A DNA stretch of 64,000 nt from assembly GCA_038744685.1 (NCBI GenBank), contig JBCDMB010000001.1, positions 124,001 through 188,000 on the forward strand. The letters run 5' to 3'. The position numbers and the translations under genes were made by a program. The first letter of the stretch is position 1. Each line of letters begins with the position of its first letter. This stretch comes from Verrucomicrobiota bacterium (lineage in GTDB: Bacteria > Verrucomicrobiota > Verrucomicrobiia > Opitutales > Puniceicoccaceae). Positions 57,727 to 64,000 of this stretch are shown here, piece by piece. The notes beneath the pieces were generated by a model. The model saw only the letters and a program-made list of their open reading frames with translations. It made no database searches and had not been told where the DNA came from.

Positions 57727-57803
57727 GGGGGATTAGCTCAGTTGGTTAGAGCGCTTGCATGACACGCAAGAGGTCACAGATTCGAATTCTGTATCTCCCA
57801 CCA
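57727..57803 (+). tRNA. tRNA-Val (anticodon GAC)
   Basis: Full cloverleaf: acceptor GGGGGAT with ATCTCCC, D-arm AGCTCAGTTGGTTAGAGC, anticodon stem CTTGC/GCAAG with loop ATGACAC (anticodon GAC), T-arm CACAGATTCGAATTCTGT, discriminator A. The CCA is encoded at 57801-57803 and runs into a repeat hairpin. Confidence 0.95.
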
Positions 57804-57834
57804 GCCTTCGCCAAGAGAAGCGAGGCGAAGGCTG
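57802..57834. repeat. Hairpin directly fused to the tRNA-Val CCA end
   Basis: CAGCCTTCGCC (57802-57812) pairs with GGCGAAGGCTG (57824-57834). The next 30 bases (GCCGTAGTCACCGAAGGTGC onwards) resemble the repeat that flanks the GIY-YIG gene at tRNA-Met. Both tRNAs in the window are thus followed directly by CCAGCCTTCG. Confidence 0.6.
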
Positions 57835-57925
57835 CCACGCCGTAGTCACCGAAGGTGCGTAGGCGGGTTTTTCGGTTCCACCGCAGGGGCTCCCGCTTGG
57901 TAAGCCAGCTTCAGTTTCAAGAGTT

Positions 57926-58405
57926 CTACTGCTTGCCGATATCTGCGGTCGCCTTCGCGATCTTTGTTCGGAGGCTGTCGAGTTTCTCGATCGGTAGGCT
58001 AATCAATAGATCGATTCGACGAGCGATTTGTGTGCTTACATCAATGAATACCTGTTCCAACTTGTCTTCCGGGGCTGCAACTGGGTCGGGTGAGCCCCAA
58101 TGAGCTACAATTGGCTGTCCAGGCCAGACTGGGCAGGTCTCCCGCGCGTTGTCGCAGACGGTTAGAACAAAATCGAAGTCGACTTTGCGGTACTCGTCCC
58201 ACGATTTGCTTCGGGCATCAGATGCATCGATAAGGTATCGATCCTTCAGTGTTTTGAGAGCGAGAGGGTGGGGCGAGTCTTTTGGGTGAGAGCCCGCGCT
58301 GAAACTCTCGAAGCGGAACGGATCCTTCTTGCGAAGAATATATTCTGCCATGATGCTACGCGCGCTGTTTCCAGTGCAGAGAAACAAGATCTTTTTTTTG
58401 TCCAT
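57926..58405 (-). CDS. arsC: Arsenate reductase, low-molecular-weight phosphatase type
   Basis: A 159-residue ArsC of the LMW-PTPase fold. The P-loop nucleophile is in FLCTGNSARS (Cys10), and the relay cysteines are in VLTVCDNARETCPVWPG. It reduces arsenate to arsenite with thioredoxin (or related) electrons. The neighbouring ArsR gene is upstream on the same strand; the two were probably 12 bp apart before a 313-bp element inserted between them. No arsenite efflux gene is seen in the window. Confidence 0.93.
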   Translation of the reverse strand: MDKKKILFLCTGNSARSIMAEYILRKKDPFRFESFSAGSHPKDSPHPLALKTLKDRYLIDASDARSKSWDEYRKVDFDFVLTVCDNARETCPVWPGQPIVAHWGSPDPVAAPEDKLEQVFIDVSTQIARRIDLLISLPIEKLDSLRTKIAKATADIGKQ

Positions 58406-58422
58406 TGTCGTTATTGTTTAGA

Positions 58423-58735
58423 GGGCACTTCGATTAACCTCCTTTGGCTCGTGATTGCAGCACCGCCGGAATCCGGGTGAGTCTGCGGAGAGGTTTGCGG
58501 GCCAGAGGCCTTCGGACCTCTCCGCTAACGCTGCCCGGAACCGGTGCTGCCGCAACCCCTTCCCTTCGGCAGGCTCAGGGCTTTGAGTCTTATCGAAAGG
58601 AGGGGCGAGACACTTTTGGATTTGAGCCGCGTTGCGGCTTCGCAGACGGGCTTCTAGCCCGCCAAGCGAAGCCGTCGCCTTGCTCAAATCCAAAATTGCT
58701 CTCGTCACGTCCAAAGGAGGTTAATCGAAGTGCCC
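58423..58735. mobile_element. 313-bp MITE-like element inserted in the arsR-arsC operon
   Basis: Perfect 25-bp terminal inverted repeats (58423-58447 and 58711-58735), starting GGGCACTTCGATTAACC, are flanked by a 4-bp direct duplication TAGA (58419-58422 and 58736-58739). The interior holds further inverted segments, including a hairpin whose arms begin TTTTGGATTTGAGC and end GCTCAAATCCAAAA. There is no transposase gene. Removing the element and one TAGA would give a continuous arsR-arsC junction. A related short palindrome is at 18833-18892. Confidence 0.85.
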
Positions 58736-59100
58736 TAGAGGTCTACTCGGCAAATCTCAGTTGCAGTAGTGGGTGAGGAGCAGGCGCAAACTCTTTTTCT
58801 TAACCGGAGATCAGCGGCGAAAGGGAAATCCTCTCCCTTCAAATCCTGTAAACACTTCAAATTCTGTTGTAAGAGTGGATTCCGCTTTTCCTTGAGTCGA
58901 TAAATGCGCCACTGGGCTCGGCGTTCGACCTCAAGGATCCCAAGACGTTTCATGTAAAGAAGCTGCTTCGACACTTGGACCTGGGTTTCGCCAAGAATCT
59001 CGGTCAGGTGACAGACGCAAAGGGGCCCTTCTTGGAGAAGATTCAGGATTCGAAGCCGGCGCACGTCGCAAAGGCATTTGTAGACCGAAACATAATTCAC
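58735..59100 (-). CDS. arsR: ArsR-family metalloid-responsive repressor
   Basis: A 121-residue winged-helix repressor. GTG 59100 is the start; the promoter lies right before it. The metal site ELCVCDL of the family appears as GPLCVCHLTEIL, with two cysteines in the alpha-3 helix. The recognition helix is around GETQVQVSKQLLYMKRLGIL. A second cysteine group, RVCACSS, is near the C-terminus. It likely represses itself and arsC until arsenite binds. The stop TAG overlaps the inserted element by one base: before insertion it would be TAA, without changing the protein. Confidence 0.9.
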   Translation of the reverse strand: MNYVSVYKCLCDVRRLRILNLLQEGPLCVCHLTEILGETQVQVSKQLLYMKRLGILEVERRAQWRIYRLKEKRNPLLQQNLKCLQDLKGEDFPFAADLRLRKRVCACSSPTTATEICRVDL

Positions 59101-59107
59101 GCAGACT

Positions 59108-59136
59108 AATATTCAATATTAAGTATATGCAGTCAA
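59108..59136 (-). promoter_or_regulatory. arsR promoter with overlapping palindromic operator
   Basis: On the minus strand TTGACT (59136-59131) is followed after 17 bp by AATATT (59113-59108). AATATTCAATATT (59108-59120) is a 13-bp palindrome overlapping the -10 box, a likely ArsR operator. The -10 ends only seven bases before the GTG start, so the transcript would begin near the start codon (leaderless). The A/T richness contrasts with the flanks. Confidence 0.6.
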
Positions 59137-59308
59137 TGGTATATATCTGCAAGGCTACTCTTGGATCGGTCGTTGCTTTACAAACTAGTTTGAGTTGCTG
59201 ATCGGTTCTTCAACCGAAACAGTTACACCCGTCGAGGAAACTGCTCGGCAGAAAGCAACTGGGGATTGATTGGCGATTTTGCAGTGGAACTCTGAAGCGC
59301 TGAGACGC

Positions 59309-59788
59309 CTAATCAGCTGGAAATTTTTCCTTGAGTGCCCGTTGGACGTTTGTCGGCACCAAGCCTGTTTCTCGCTCGGTGTACCGAGCCACCTGTTTGA
59401 TCAGGTGTGAACTCGTGTAGAAAAACTCTTCGTTGGGCATGAGAAAGATTGTCTCGATCGACTCATCGAGATTTCGGTTCATCTGCGCCATTTGAAACTC
59501 GAATTCAAAGTCCGAGATCGCACGTAATCCGCGAATTAGTGCATGCGCGCCCTTCTCCTTGGCGAACTCCACGACCAAGCCTCGAAAGGTGCAAACTTCG
59601 AACTGGGAAGAATCGATGTTTTGCTCGATGAGGGAGATGCGTTCCTCGACTGAAAAGAGGGGTCCCTTTGTTTCATTTTCGGCGACAGCAACAATCACCT
59701 TATCGAAAAGAACCGAAGCACGGTGCAGCACGTCGAGGTGCCCGTTGGTGATCGGATCGAAAGTTCCCGGATAAAGTGCCACCTTCAT
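59309..59788 (-). CDS. coaD: Phosphopantetheine adenylyltransferase
   Basis: A 159-residue nucleotidyltransferase of coenzyme A biosynthesis that joins phosphopantetheine with [23 protein letters not shown] (start ATG 59788) carries the TxGH-type motif as [24 protein letters not shown] is the substrate loop, and [11 protein letters not shown] the C-terminal motif. A longer frame upstream adds unrelated residues. Stand-alone gene. Confidence 0.96.
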   Translation of the reverse strand: MKVALYPGTFDPITNGHLDVLHRASVLFDKVIVAVAENETKGPLFSVEERISLIEQNIDSSQFEVCTFRGLVVEFAKEKGAHALIRGLRAISDFEFEFQMAQMNRNLDESIETIFLMPNEEFFYTSSHLIKQVARYTERETGLVPTNVQRALKEKFPAD

Positions 59789-59868
59789 TGTCTTCGAGAG
59801 TAAGGAGAAGGAGGCGGAGAAACGCAATCGAAACGACTTTGGTACTATCCGTGCTCGTGATTGTAATC

Positions 59869-59907
59869 AGCCAGCCGTAGTGCCCAGCCGAAGGTCTGGG
59901 ACGAAGG
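59869..59907. repeat. 39-bp direct repeat, left copy, at the GIY-YIG module
   Basis: Identical over 39 bp to 60268-60306. It contains GCCGTAGTGCCCAGCCGAAG and the palindromic CCAGCCGAAGGTCTGG. It lies just after the GIY-YIG stop (59913 on the minus strand), so the module between the repeats is 399 bp in period. Confidence 0.75.
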
Positions 59908-59912
59908 TGTCT

Positions 59913-60245
59913 CTACTCAAAATGCTTTTTGCGGAAGGCACGGCCAGACCCAGACTTCAGGTATCTCTCAAAGGCTTCCGCCTTAATCTGGGAGGGGAAG
60001 CCAGTAATCGAAAGAACACGCCACGGGCGGTATCTGGCAGTGCTTCGATTCTCACCTCGGTTGTGCTTGGCGAGTCTGGCCTTTGGGTTCAGCGAAACTC
60101 CGACATAGGTCTCTTTTGGAAATGAATCTGATCGAAGAATATAAACGTACCAGAACTTCGGTTGCGGGGAAGGCCCTCCTACGTCCGCATCTTCGCTGCG
60201 GCACTTCGGCGGGCAGCCTTCGTCCTGAGAAAGGTGAGATGGCAT
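59913..60245 (-). CDS. GIY-YIG nuclease-domain protein
   Basis: A 110-residue protein from ATG 60245. The nuclease domain starts at FWYVYILRSDSFPKETYVGV (Tyr-Val-Tyr and Tyr-Val-Gly replacing GIY and YIG), then the Arg of NPKARLAKHNRG and the Glu of KAEAFERYLKSGSGR. This is the small UPF0213/YhbQ-like class. A longer in-frame version would translate the tRNA and is rejected. The first 30 residues are encoded by a divergent inverted copy of the flanking repeat (60175-60218), so repeat DNA supplies the translation start. A role in moving the module is inference; the neighbouring repeats and tRNA end suggest it. Confidence 0.85.
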   Translation of the reverse strand: MPSHLSQDEGCPPKCRSEDADVGGPSPQPKFWYVYILRSDSFPKETYVGVSLNPKARLAKHNRGENRSTARYRPWRVLSITGFPSQIKAEAFERYLKSGSGRAFRKKHFE

Positions 60246-60267
60246 TGTAGTGTGGGAGTAGAGGCGA

Positions 60268-60306
60268 AGCCAGCCGTAGTGCCCAGCCGAAGGTCTGGGA
60301 CGAAGG
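60268..60306. repeat. 39-bp direct repeat, right copy, beside tRNA-Met
   Basis: Identical to 59869-59907. On the minus strand this repeat begins directly after the tRNA-Met CCA. A third, inverted and divergent copy is at 60175-60218 inside the GIY-YIG N-terminal coding region. Confidence 0.75.
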
Positions 60307-60307
60307 C

Positions 60308-60383
<76 letters not shown>

Positions 60384-60490
60384 GCAACCTATCGAGCAAA
60401 TCGGCTCTTTCGTTGGGGTCAAGTCTCCTCTGGTAGCGGACGAACCGAATACTTGCCTCTTTGAGTGTAAGAGTTCACGGTGGTAGGTTT

Positions 60491-62122
60491 ATGGTCACAC
60501 CCAAGGTCAGCATATACGATACTACCCTCCGAGACGGAAGTCAGGGGGAGGGGATCTCATTTTCGGTAAACGGCAAGATGAGAATCGCCGAGAAGCTGGA
60601 CCAGTTTGGGGTAGACTACATTGAAGCGGGTTGGCCTGGCTCGAATCCGCGGGATATGGCCTTTTTTAGAGAGGCGAGAGGTCTACGATTGACCCACGCG
60701 AAGATCTCGGCGTTCGGCTCCACTCGTCGTGCCAACGTCGACGTGGCTGAAGATCCTCAAATCCGGCTTTTGTTGGAGGCGGAAACCCCGGTCGTCACGA
60801 TCTTCGGTAAGACTTCCCTGCTCCAGGTTGAGAAAGTGATTCGCACGACAGGAGCGGAAAACCTTTCGATGATCGAGGAATCCGTTCGGTATCTGGCTCA
60901 GCAGGGACGCGAGGTGATCTACGATGCGGAACATTTTTTTGATGGATACAAGGATAACCCGTCCTATGCCCTGGATACCTTGGCAGCAGCAAAGCAGGGA
61001 GGTGCCTCCTTCGTGGTTCTCTGCGATACCAATGGAGGCACACAGGTTCACGAGGTTGACGAGATCGTTGCGCGGGTAGTCCGAGAGTTTCCGGATACCC
61101 GGATCGGGATGCATTGCCACAATGATTGCGGTCTCGGCGTCGCTGTCAGTATTGCCGGCGTAAGGGCCGGGGCGCTTCAGGTTCAGGGGACGGTAAATGG
61201 TTATGGCGAGCGGATTGGAAACGCGAATCTGGTATCAATTATTCCTAATCTGGCTCTTAAGCTGGGTTATACGATGAACTGTTCGCCGAACCTCGATCGG
61301 CTGAGGGATCTATCTCTCTACGTGGATGACATGACGAACCTTCGGCCGGATATTCGTGCGCCTTACGTGGGTGCCAGTGCGTTTGCTCACAAAGGAGGAG
61401 TCCATGCCGACGCCGCTTCAAAGGTAGCGCGTAGTTACGAGCATATCGATCCGGCTTTGGTCGGGAACCGATCCAGAGTTCTGGTTTCCGATATGTCGGG
61501 AAGGAGCAGCATTATGATGAAGGCTCGTGAAATGGGTGTGGATCTCGAGGCGCGATCTCCCGAATTGAAGGAGTTTCTTCAGGAACTAAAGGAACTCGAG
61601 TTTCGCGGTTACGAATATGAATCGGCAGATGCATCTTTTAAGTTGCTTCTGGACCAGTACCTGCACGGGCGTCCAGAGCGGATCGAGTTGAAGGGCTACA
61701 GGGCCTCGGTTTCGGAAGAGACAATCTCGACCCGTGAACTCTATTCGGAGGCAACAGTTAAGATTGAGGTGAACGGGATTGAGAGTCACACGGTGGCTGA
61801 GGCGAGAGGTCCCGTCGGTGCTCTCGATCACGCGCTAAGGAAGGCGCTTGAGCCTCTCTATCCGTGCGTCGCAGAAATGAAGTTGGTCGACTTCAAGGTG
61901 AGGATTCTCGACTCGAACGAGGGAGCGGATGCCAAGATTCGGGTCCAAGTGGAATCAACGGACGGGTCCCGTTCGTGGGGAACGGTGGGTCTTTCTGACA
62001 ACATAATCGAGGCAAGTTGGGAGGCGTTGAAAGACGCTTATGAGTACAAAATTCTCCTGGAAGAAACCGGTGGAGAGGCTGCGACCGTTCAGGCTTCTCA
62101 GCAAGTCAGCGCAGAAGCTTAG
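60491..62122 (+). CDS. cimA: (R)-citramalate synthase
   Basis: A 543-residue enzyme that condenses pyruvate and acetyl-CoA to citramalate, a threonine-independent start to isoleucine. Start ATG 60491. YDTTLRDGSQGEGISF holds the metal/catalytic motif of the DRE-TIM family; EAGWPGSNPRD is characteristic of citramalate synthases as opposed to 2-isopropylmalate synthase. MHCHNDCGLGVAVS and AYVGASAFAHKGGVHADA are also present. The C-terminal regulatory (LeuA dimer-like) domain is about 405-525. No leu or ilv gene is adjacent. Confidence 0.94.
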   Translation: MVTPKVSIYDTTLRDGSQGEGISFSVNGKMRIAEKLDQFGVDYIEAGWPGSNPRDMAFFREARGLRLTHAKISAFGSTRRANVDVAEDPQIRLLLEAETPVVTIFGKTSLLQVEKVIRTTGAENLSMIEESVRYLAQQGREVIYDAEHFFDGYKDNPSYALDTLAAAKQGGASFVVLCDTNGGTQVHEVDEIVARVVREFPDTRIGMHCHNDCGLGVAVSIAGVRAGALQVQGTVNGYGERIGNANLVSIIPNLALKLGYTMNCSPNLDRLRDLSLYVDDMTNLRPDIRAPYVGASAFAHKGGVHADAASKVARSYEHIDPALVGNRSRVLVSDMSGRSSIMMKAREMGVDLEARSPELKEFLQELKELEFRGYEYESADASFKLLLDQYLHGRPERIELKGYRASVSEETISTRELYSEATVKIEVNGIESHTVAEARGPVGALDHALRKALEPLYPCVAEMKLVDFKVRILDSNEGADAKIRVQVESTDGSRSWGTVGLSDNIIEASWEALKDAYEYKILLEETGGEAATVQASQQVSAEA

Positions 62123-62134
62123 AACTTCTCGCAC

Positions 62135-62785
62135 TCACTTCTTTCGTCGCTTCACCTTTTTCCGAGGGCTCCGTTTTCCTTTTGCGTGTTTTCCTGTGCG
62201 GACGCCGTGAGTGGTAGAGCTCCGGTGTGAATCGGAAGAAAACTCTGGCGAGTTCGAGATTCTTGTTTCGCGGTTTACCCGCGCCATTTCCTCGATCGAG
62301 GGAAATTCTTCCGAAAAACCAGAGATACCGTCCTTGGAGCCTTCACCCGGTGTAGAAAGAGGCAGATCAACAGGTAGTGAAGGCGTTGTGGCCTCTTCTG
62401 CGATCACTGCCGCAAAAGCGCTTTGGAAGACCTTGTGCGCAATGGCGATTCTGACCGATTTTCCGTAGCGGATCTTGATTGCCCGCTTGACTGATCTTAG
62501 GTTCCAGGTGGTTCCTAAGAGGCCAATTTCCTTCGGGGAGTTCGATCGGAGCCAGCGGATCAACTCTGTCTCTTCAACCGGAGAAAGGATATCGGCCTCC
62601 TTTCGGCGCCCTTTCCCGGGTGTCTCAAAGATTTTGTCCCCATCTTTCTGATAGGCTTTCCAAACAAAGGAAATCGCCTGGCGAGTCACGCCGAGTTCTT
62701 CTGCGATCCTGACTTGTTTTTCGCCTTTGAGAAGGCGATTCACAATTAAGCGTTTTCTATCCGCACCTGCGGTTTCTCGGGCCAT
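62135..62785 (-). CDS. IS630-like helix-turn-helix protein without transposase domain
   Basis: A 216-residue protein. Residues about 18-45 form an HTH (KGEKQVRIAEELGVTRQAIS); about 65-125 a second, winged-helix-like unit (ETELIRWLRSNSPKEIGLLG and IKIRYGKSVRIAIAHKVF), as in the DNA-binding half of IS630/Tc1-type transposases. The DDE catalytic half is absent. The remainder is a Ser/Pro/Glu-rich tail ending in a strongly basic KRSPRKKVKRRKK. No inverted repeats of an IS are seen around it. It may be a domesticated DNA-binding protein or a truncated transposase; the orderly stop and basic tail favour the former. Confidence 0.75.
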   Translation of the reverse strand: MARETAGADRKRLIVNRLLKGEKQVRIAEELGVTRQAISFVWKAYQKDGDKIFETPGKGRRKEADILSPVEETELIRWLRSNSPKEIGLLGTTWNLRSVKRAIKIRYGKSVRIAIAHKVFQSAFAAVIAEEATTPSLPVDLPLSTPGEGSKDGISGFSEEFPSIEEMARVNRETRISNSPEFSSDSHRSSTTHGVRTGKHAKGKRSPRKKVKRRKK

Positions 62786-62800
62786 GGAATTGACCGATAT

Positions 62801-64000
62801 CTAAAGATTTTGAAATGATTCGGCCCATTTCTCGATGAACCGAACGACTAGGTTGACTCCGAACCCGGAAGCCCCTTCGGAGCGATAAAATCTTTCCTTC
62901 GAACTCATTGCAGGTCCAGCAATGTCGAGGTGAACGTGTTTCAAGCCATCGGTCCACTTCAACAAAAACGAAGCCGCCGTAGAGGCACCGCCCCAACGGG
63001 TAGACCCTAGATTGCGAACGTCGGCGACCTTGCTCGTGATCATCTCGTCAAACTCGTCACCTACCGGAAGAGGCCAGACTTTTTCCCCGATCTGATCACC
63101 AACAGAGCAAAGTAGTTGGGAAATTGTCTCGTCTTTGGAAAAAAGGCCCGCTCTTTCTTCGCCGAGAGCCACAACGCAGGCTCCGGTGAGCGTGGCGAGA
63201 TCAATTACTAGGTCGGGTTTTACCTTTTCCCGAACATAGCCAAGGGCATCAGCGAGAACAATTCTGCCTTCGGCGTCGGTGTTTGCCACTTCGATGGTTT
63301 TGCCGTCGTAGCTGCGTAGGATGTCACCCGGACGGTATGCAGACGATCCAGTCATGTTTTCGGCGGCGGCTAGAATTCCGATAACATTTGCCCGTGTTTT
63401 TAAGGACAAGACTGCCCGGAGGACGCCAAGGACTGCGCACCCTCCCATCTTATCGAACTTCATTTCATCCATGTGCTCGCCCGGCTTGATGCAAAGTCCA
63501 CCAGAATCGAAAGTGATCGCCTTTCCAACGACTGCCACCGTTGGAACTCCCCGAGAACCTGAATTGTAGTCAAGACGGATCAAACGGGGCTCATTTGCGG
63601 ACCCCGCACCCACTGCAACAATGCCGCCGAAATGTTCACGCTTCAGTCCAGCCAGGTTCCAGATTTTGCATTTTACAACATCGGATTCGGCAATTTGCCT
63701 TGCTTCGAGAGCCAACTTCTCGGGATAGATTTCATTCCCTGGGAGGTTTCCAAGTTCCCGGCAGTAACTGATTGAACTGCCGATCGCGATCCCTCTTGCG
63801 ATTTGGGCTCGGGTAGACTTTAGGGTCTTTTTTGGACCCACCAAAGTAACTTTTTTCAACGACTGCTCCGGAGTATCCGAGCGAAACTGGTCGAAACGGT
63901 AGAAACCCATCAAGAGACCTTCTGCAATTTCAGAGACGAACTCTTCGGTTTCACTGATGTCGAGTGCGATTTCGGTAGAACCTGCAGCGGTCGCCTTTCG
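62801..64000 (-). CDS. pepA: Leucyl aminopeptidase (M17 family), N-terminus beyond window
   Basis: A partial gene, open on the minus strand from 62801 to the window edge (400 codons including stop). It is the catalytic domain of an M17 leucyl aminopeptidase. VGKAITFDSGGLCIKPGEHM and MKFDKMGGCAVLGV supply the first metal ligands. EVANTDAEGRIVLADALGYV is the family signature. The end at FIEKWAESFQNL is normal. It removes N-terminal residues from peptides with two divalent metals. The N-terminal macro-like domain is cut off. The HTH protein starts 15 bp downstream of its stop. Confidence 0.95.
   Translation of the reverse strand, partial: RKATAAGSTEIALDISETEEFVSEIAEGLLMGFYRFDQFRSDTPEQSLKKVTLVGPKKTLKSTRAQIARGIAIGSSISYCRELGNLPGNEIYPEKLALEARQIAESDVVKCKIWNLAGLKREHFGGIVAVGAGSANEPRLIRLDYNSGSRGVPTVAVVGKAITFDSGGLCIKPGEHMDEMKFDKMGGCAVLGVLRAVLSLKTRANVIGILAAAENMTGSSAYRPGDILRSYDGKTIEVANTDAEGRIVLADALGYVREKVKPDLVIDLATLTGACVVALGEERAGLFSKDETISQLLCSVGDQIGEKVWPLPVGDEFDEMITSKVADVRNLGSTRWGGASTAASFLLKWTDGLKHVHLDIAGPAMSSKERFYRSEGASGFGVNLVVRFIEKWAESFQNL

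Noticed and set aside
57842-57925. Additional short gene between tRNA-Val and arsC
   Set aside because: Only repeat-derived frames are present, with no start and motif support.

Overview
The window is a bacterial chromosome segment of about 50-55% GC (by eye), densely coded on both strands. Gene content suggests a marine, polysaccharide-degrading member of Verrucomicrobiota, probably class Opitutia. Pointers are a formylglycine sulfatase beside a GH29 fucosidase, a Tat-exported Gfo/Idh/MocA oxidoreductase followed by a DUF6807 (PmoA-like) protein, a stand-alone DUF2126 protein, and many short palindromic repeats. This placement is inference: there is no rRNA or other phylogenetic anchor in the window.

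Region 1 (1-10.7 kb) is an accessory carbohydrate island. It holds a truncated secreted protein, a sulfatase, an alpha-L-fucosidase, a MaoC-fold protein, an AraC regulator, an 811-residue secreted protein, a decayed XylR-like regulator, and the oxidoreductase/DUF6807 pair. Three near-identical 16-bp sites (459-474, 5281-5296, 8259-8274) lie upstream of three of these genes and look like operators of one local regulon.

Region 2 (10.7-21 kb, minus strand) has an ECF sigma/anti-sigma pair, a SelT/W/H-like thioredoxin-fold protein, and the core operon nusA-infB-rbfA-DHH phosphoesterase-truB. A terminator-like hairpin sits directly before the nusA start codon. An ABC-F ATPase lies upstream.

Region 3 (21-36 kb) mixes amino-acid and lipid genes (ilvA, fabI, an OleA/FabH-like ketosynthase, a fatty-acid hydroxylase), an HTTM-DCC1 fusion, DUF2126, a lytic transglycosylase, and the tightly packed pyrF-ispD-ispF-acetyltransferase operon.

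Region 4 (36-48 kb) has rpmB, a YjbQ protein, then a same-strand run of ketosynthase, SDR, glycosyltransferase, ABCG-type exporter and two secreted/anchored unknowns. htpG, deoC and ribokinase follow on the other strand.

Region 5 (48-64 kb) is mostly housekeeping: ribE, a uracil-DNA glycosylase, rpsP, serS, tilS, ftsH, the two-step agmatine-to-putrescine pathway, rpsU, tRNA-Val, arsenic genes, coaD, a GIY-YIG nuclease module beside tRNA-Met, citramalate synthase, an IS630-like HTH protein and the M17 aminopeptidase cut by the right edge.

The most unusual content is non-coding. A 313-bp miniature element with 25-bp perfect inverted ends and a TAGA duplication has split an arsR-arsC operon while preserving the ArsR reading frame. 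A second inverted-repeat element is bounded by CTAG. A GIY-YIG gene is bracketed by 39-bp repeats at a tRNA 3' end. Several families of short twin-hairpin repeats also occur. No CRISPR array, intact insertion sequence, rRNA or replication origin was seen.
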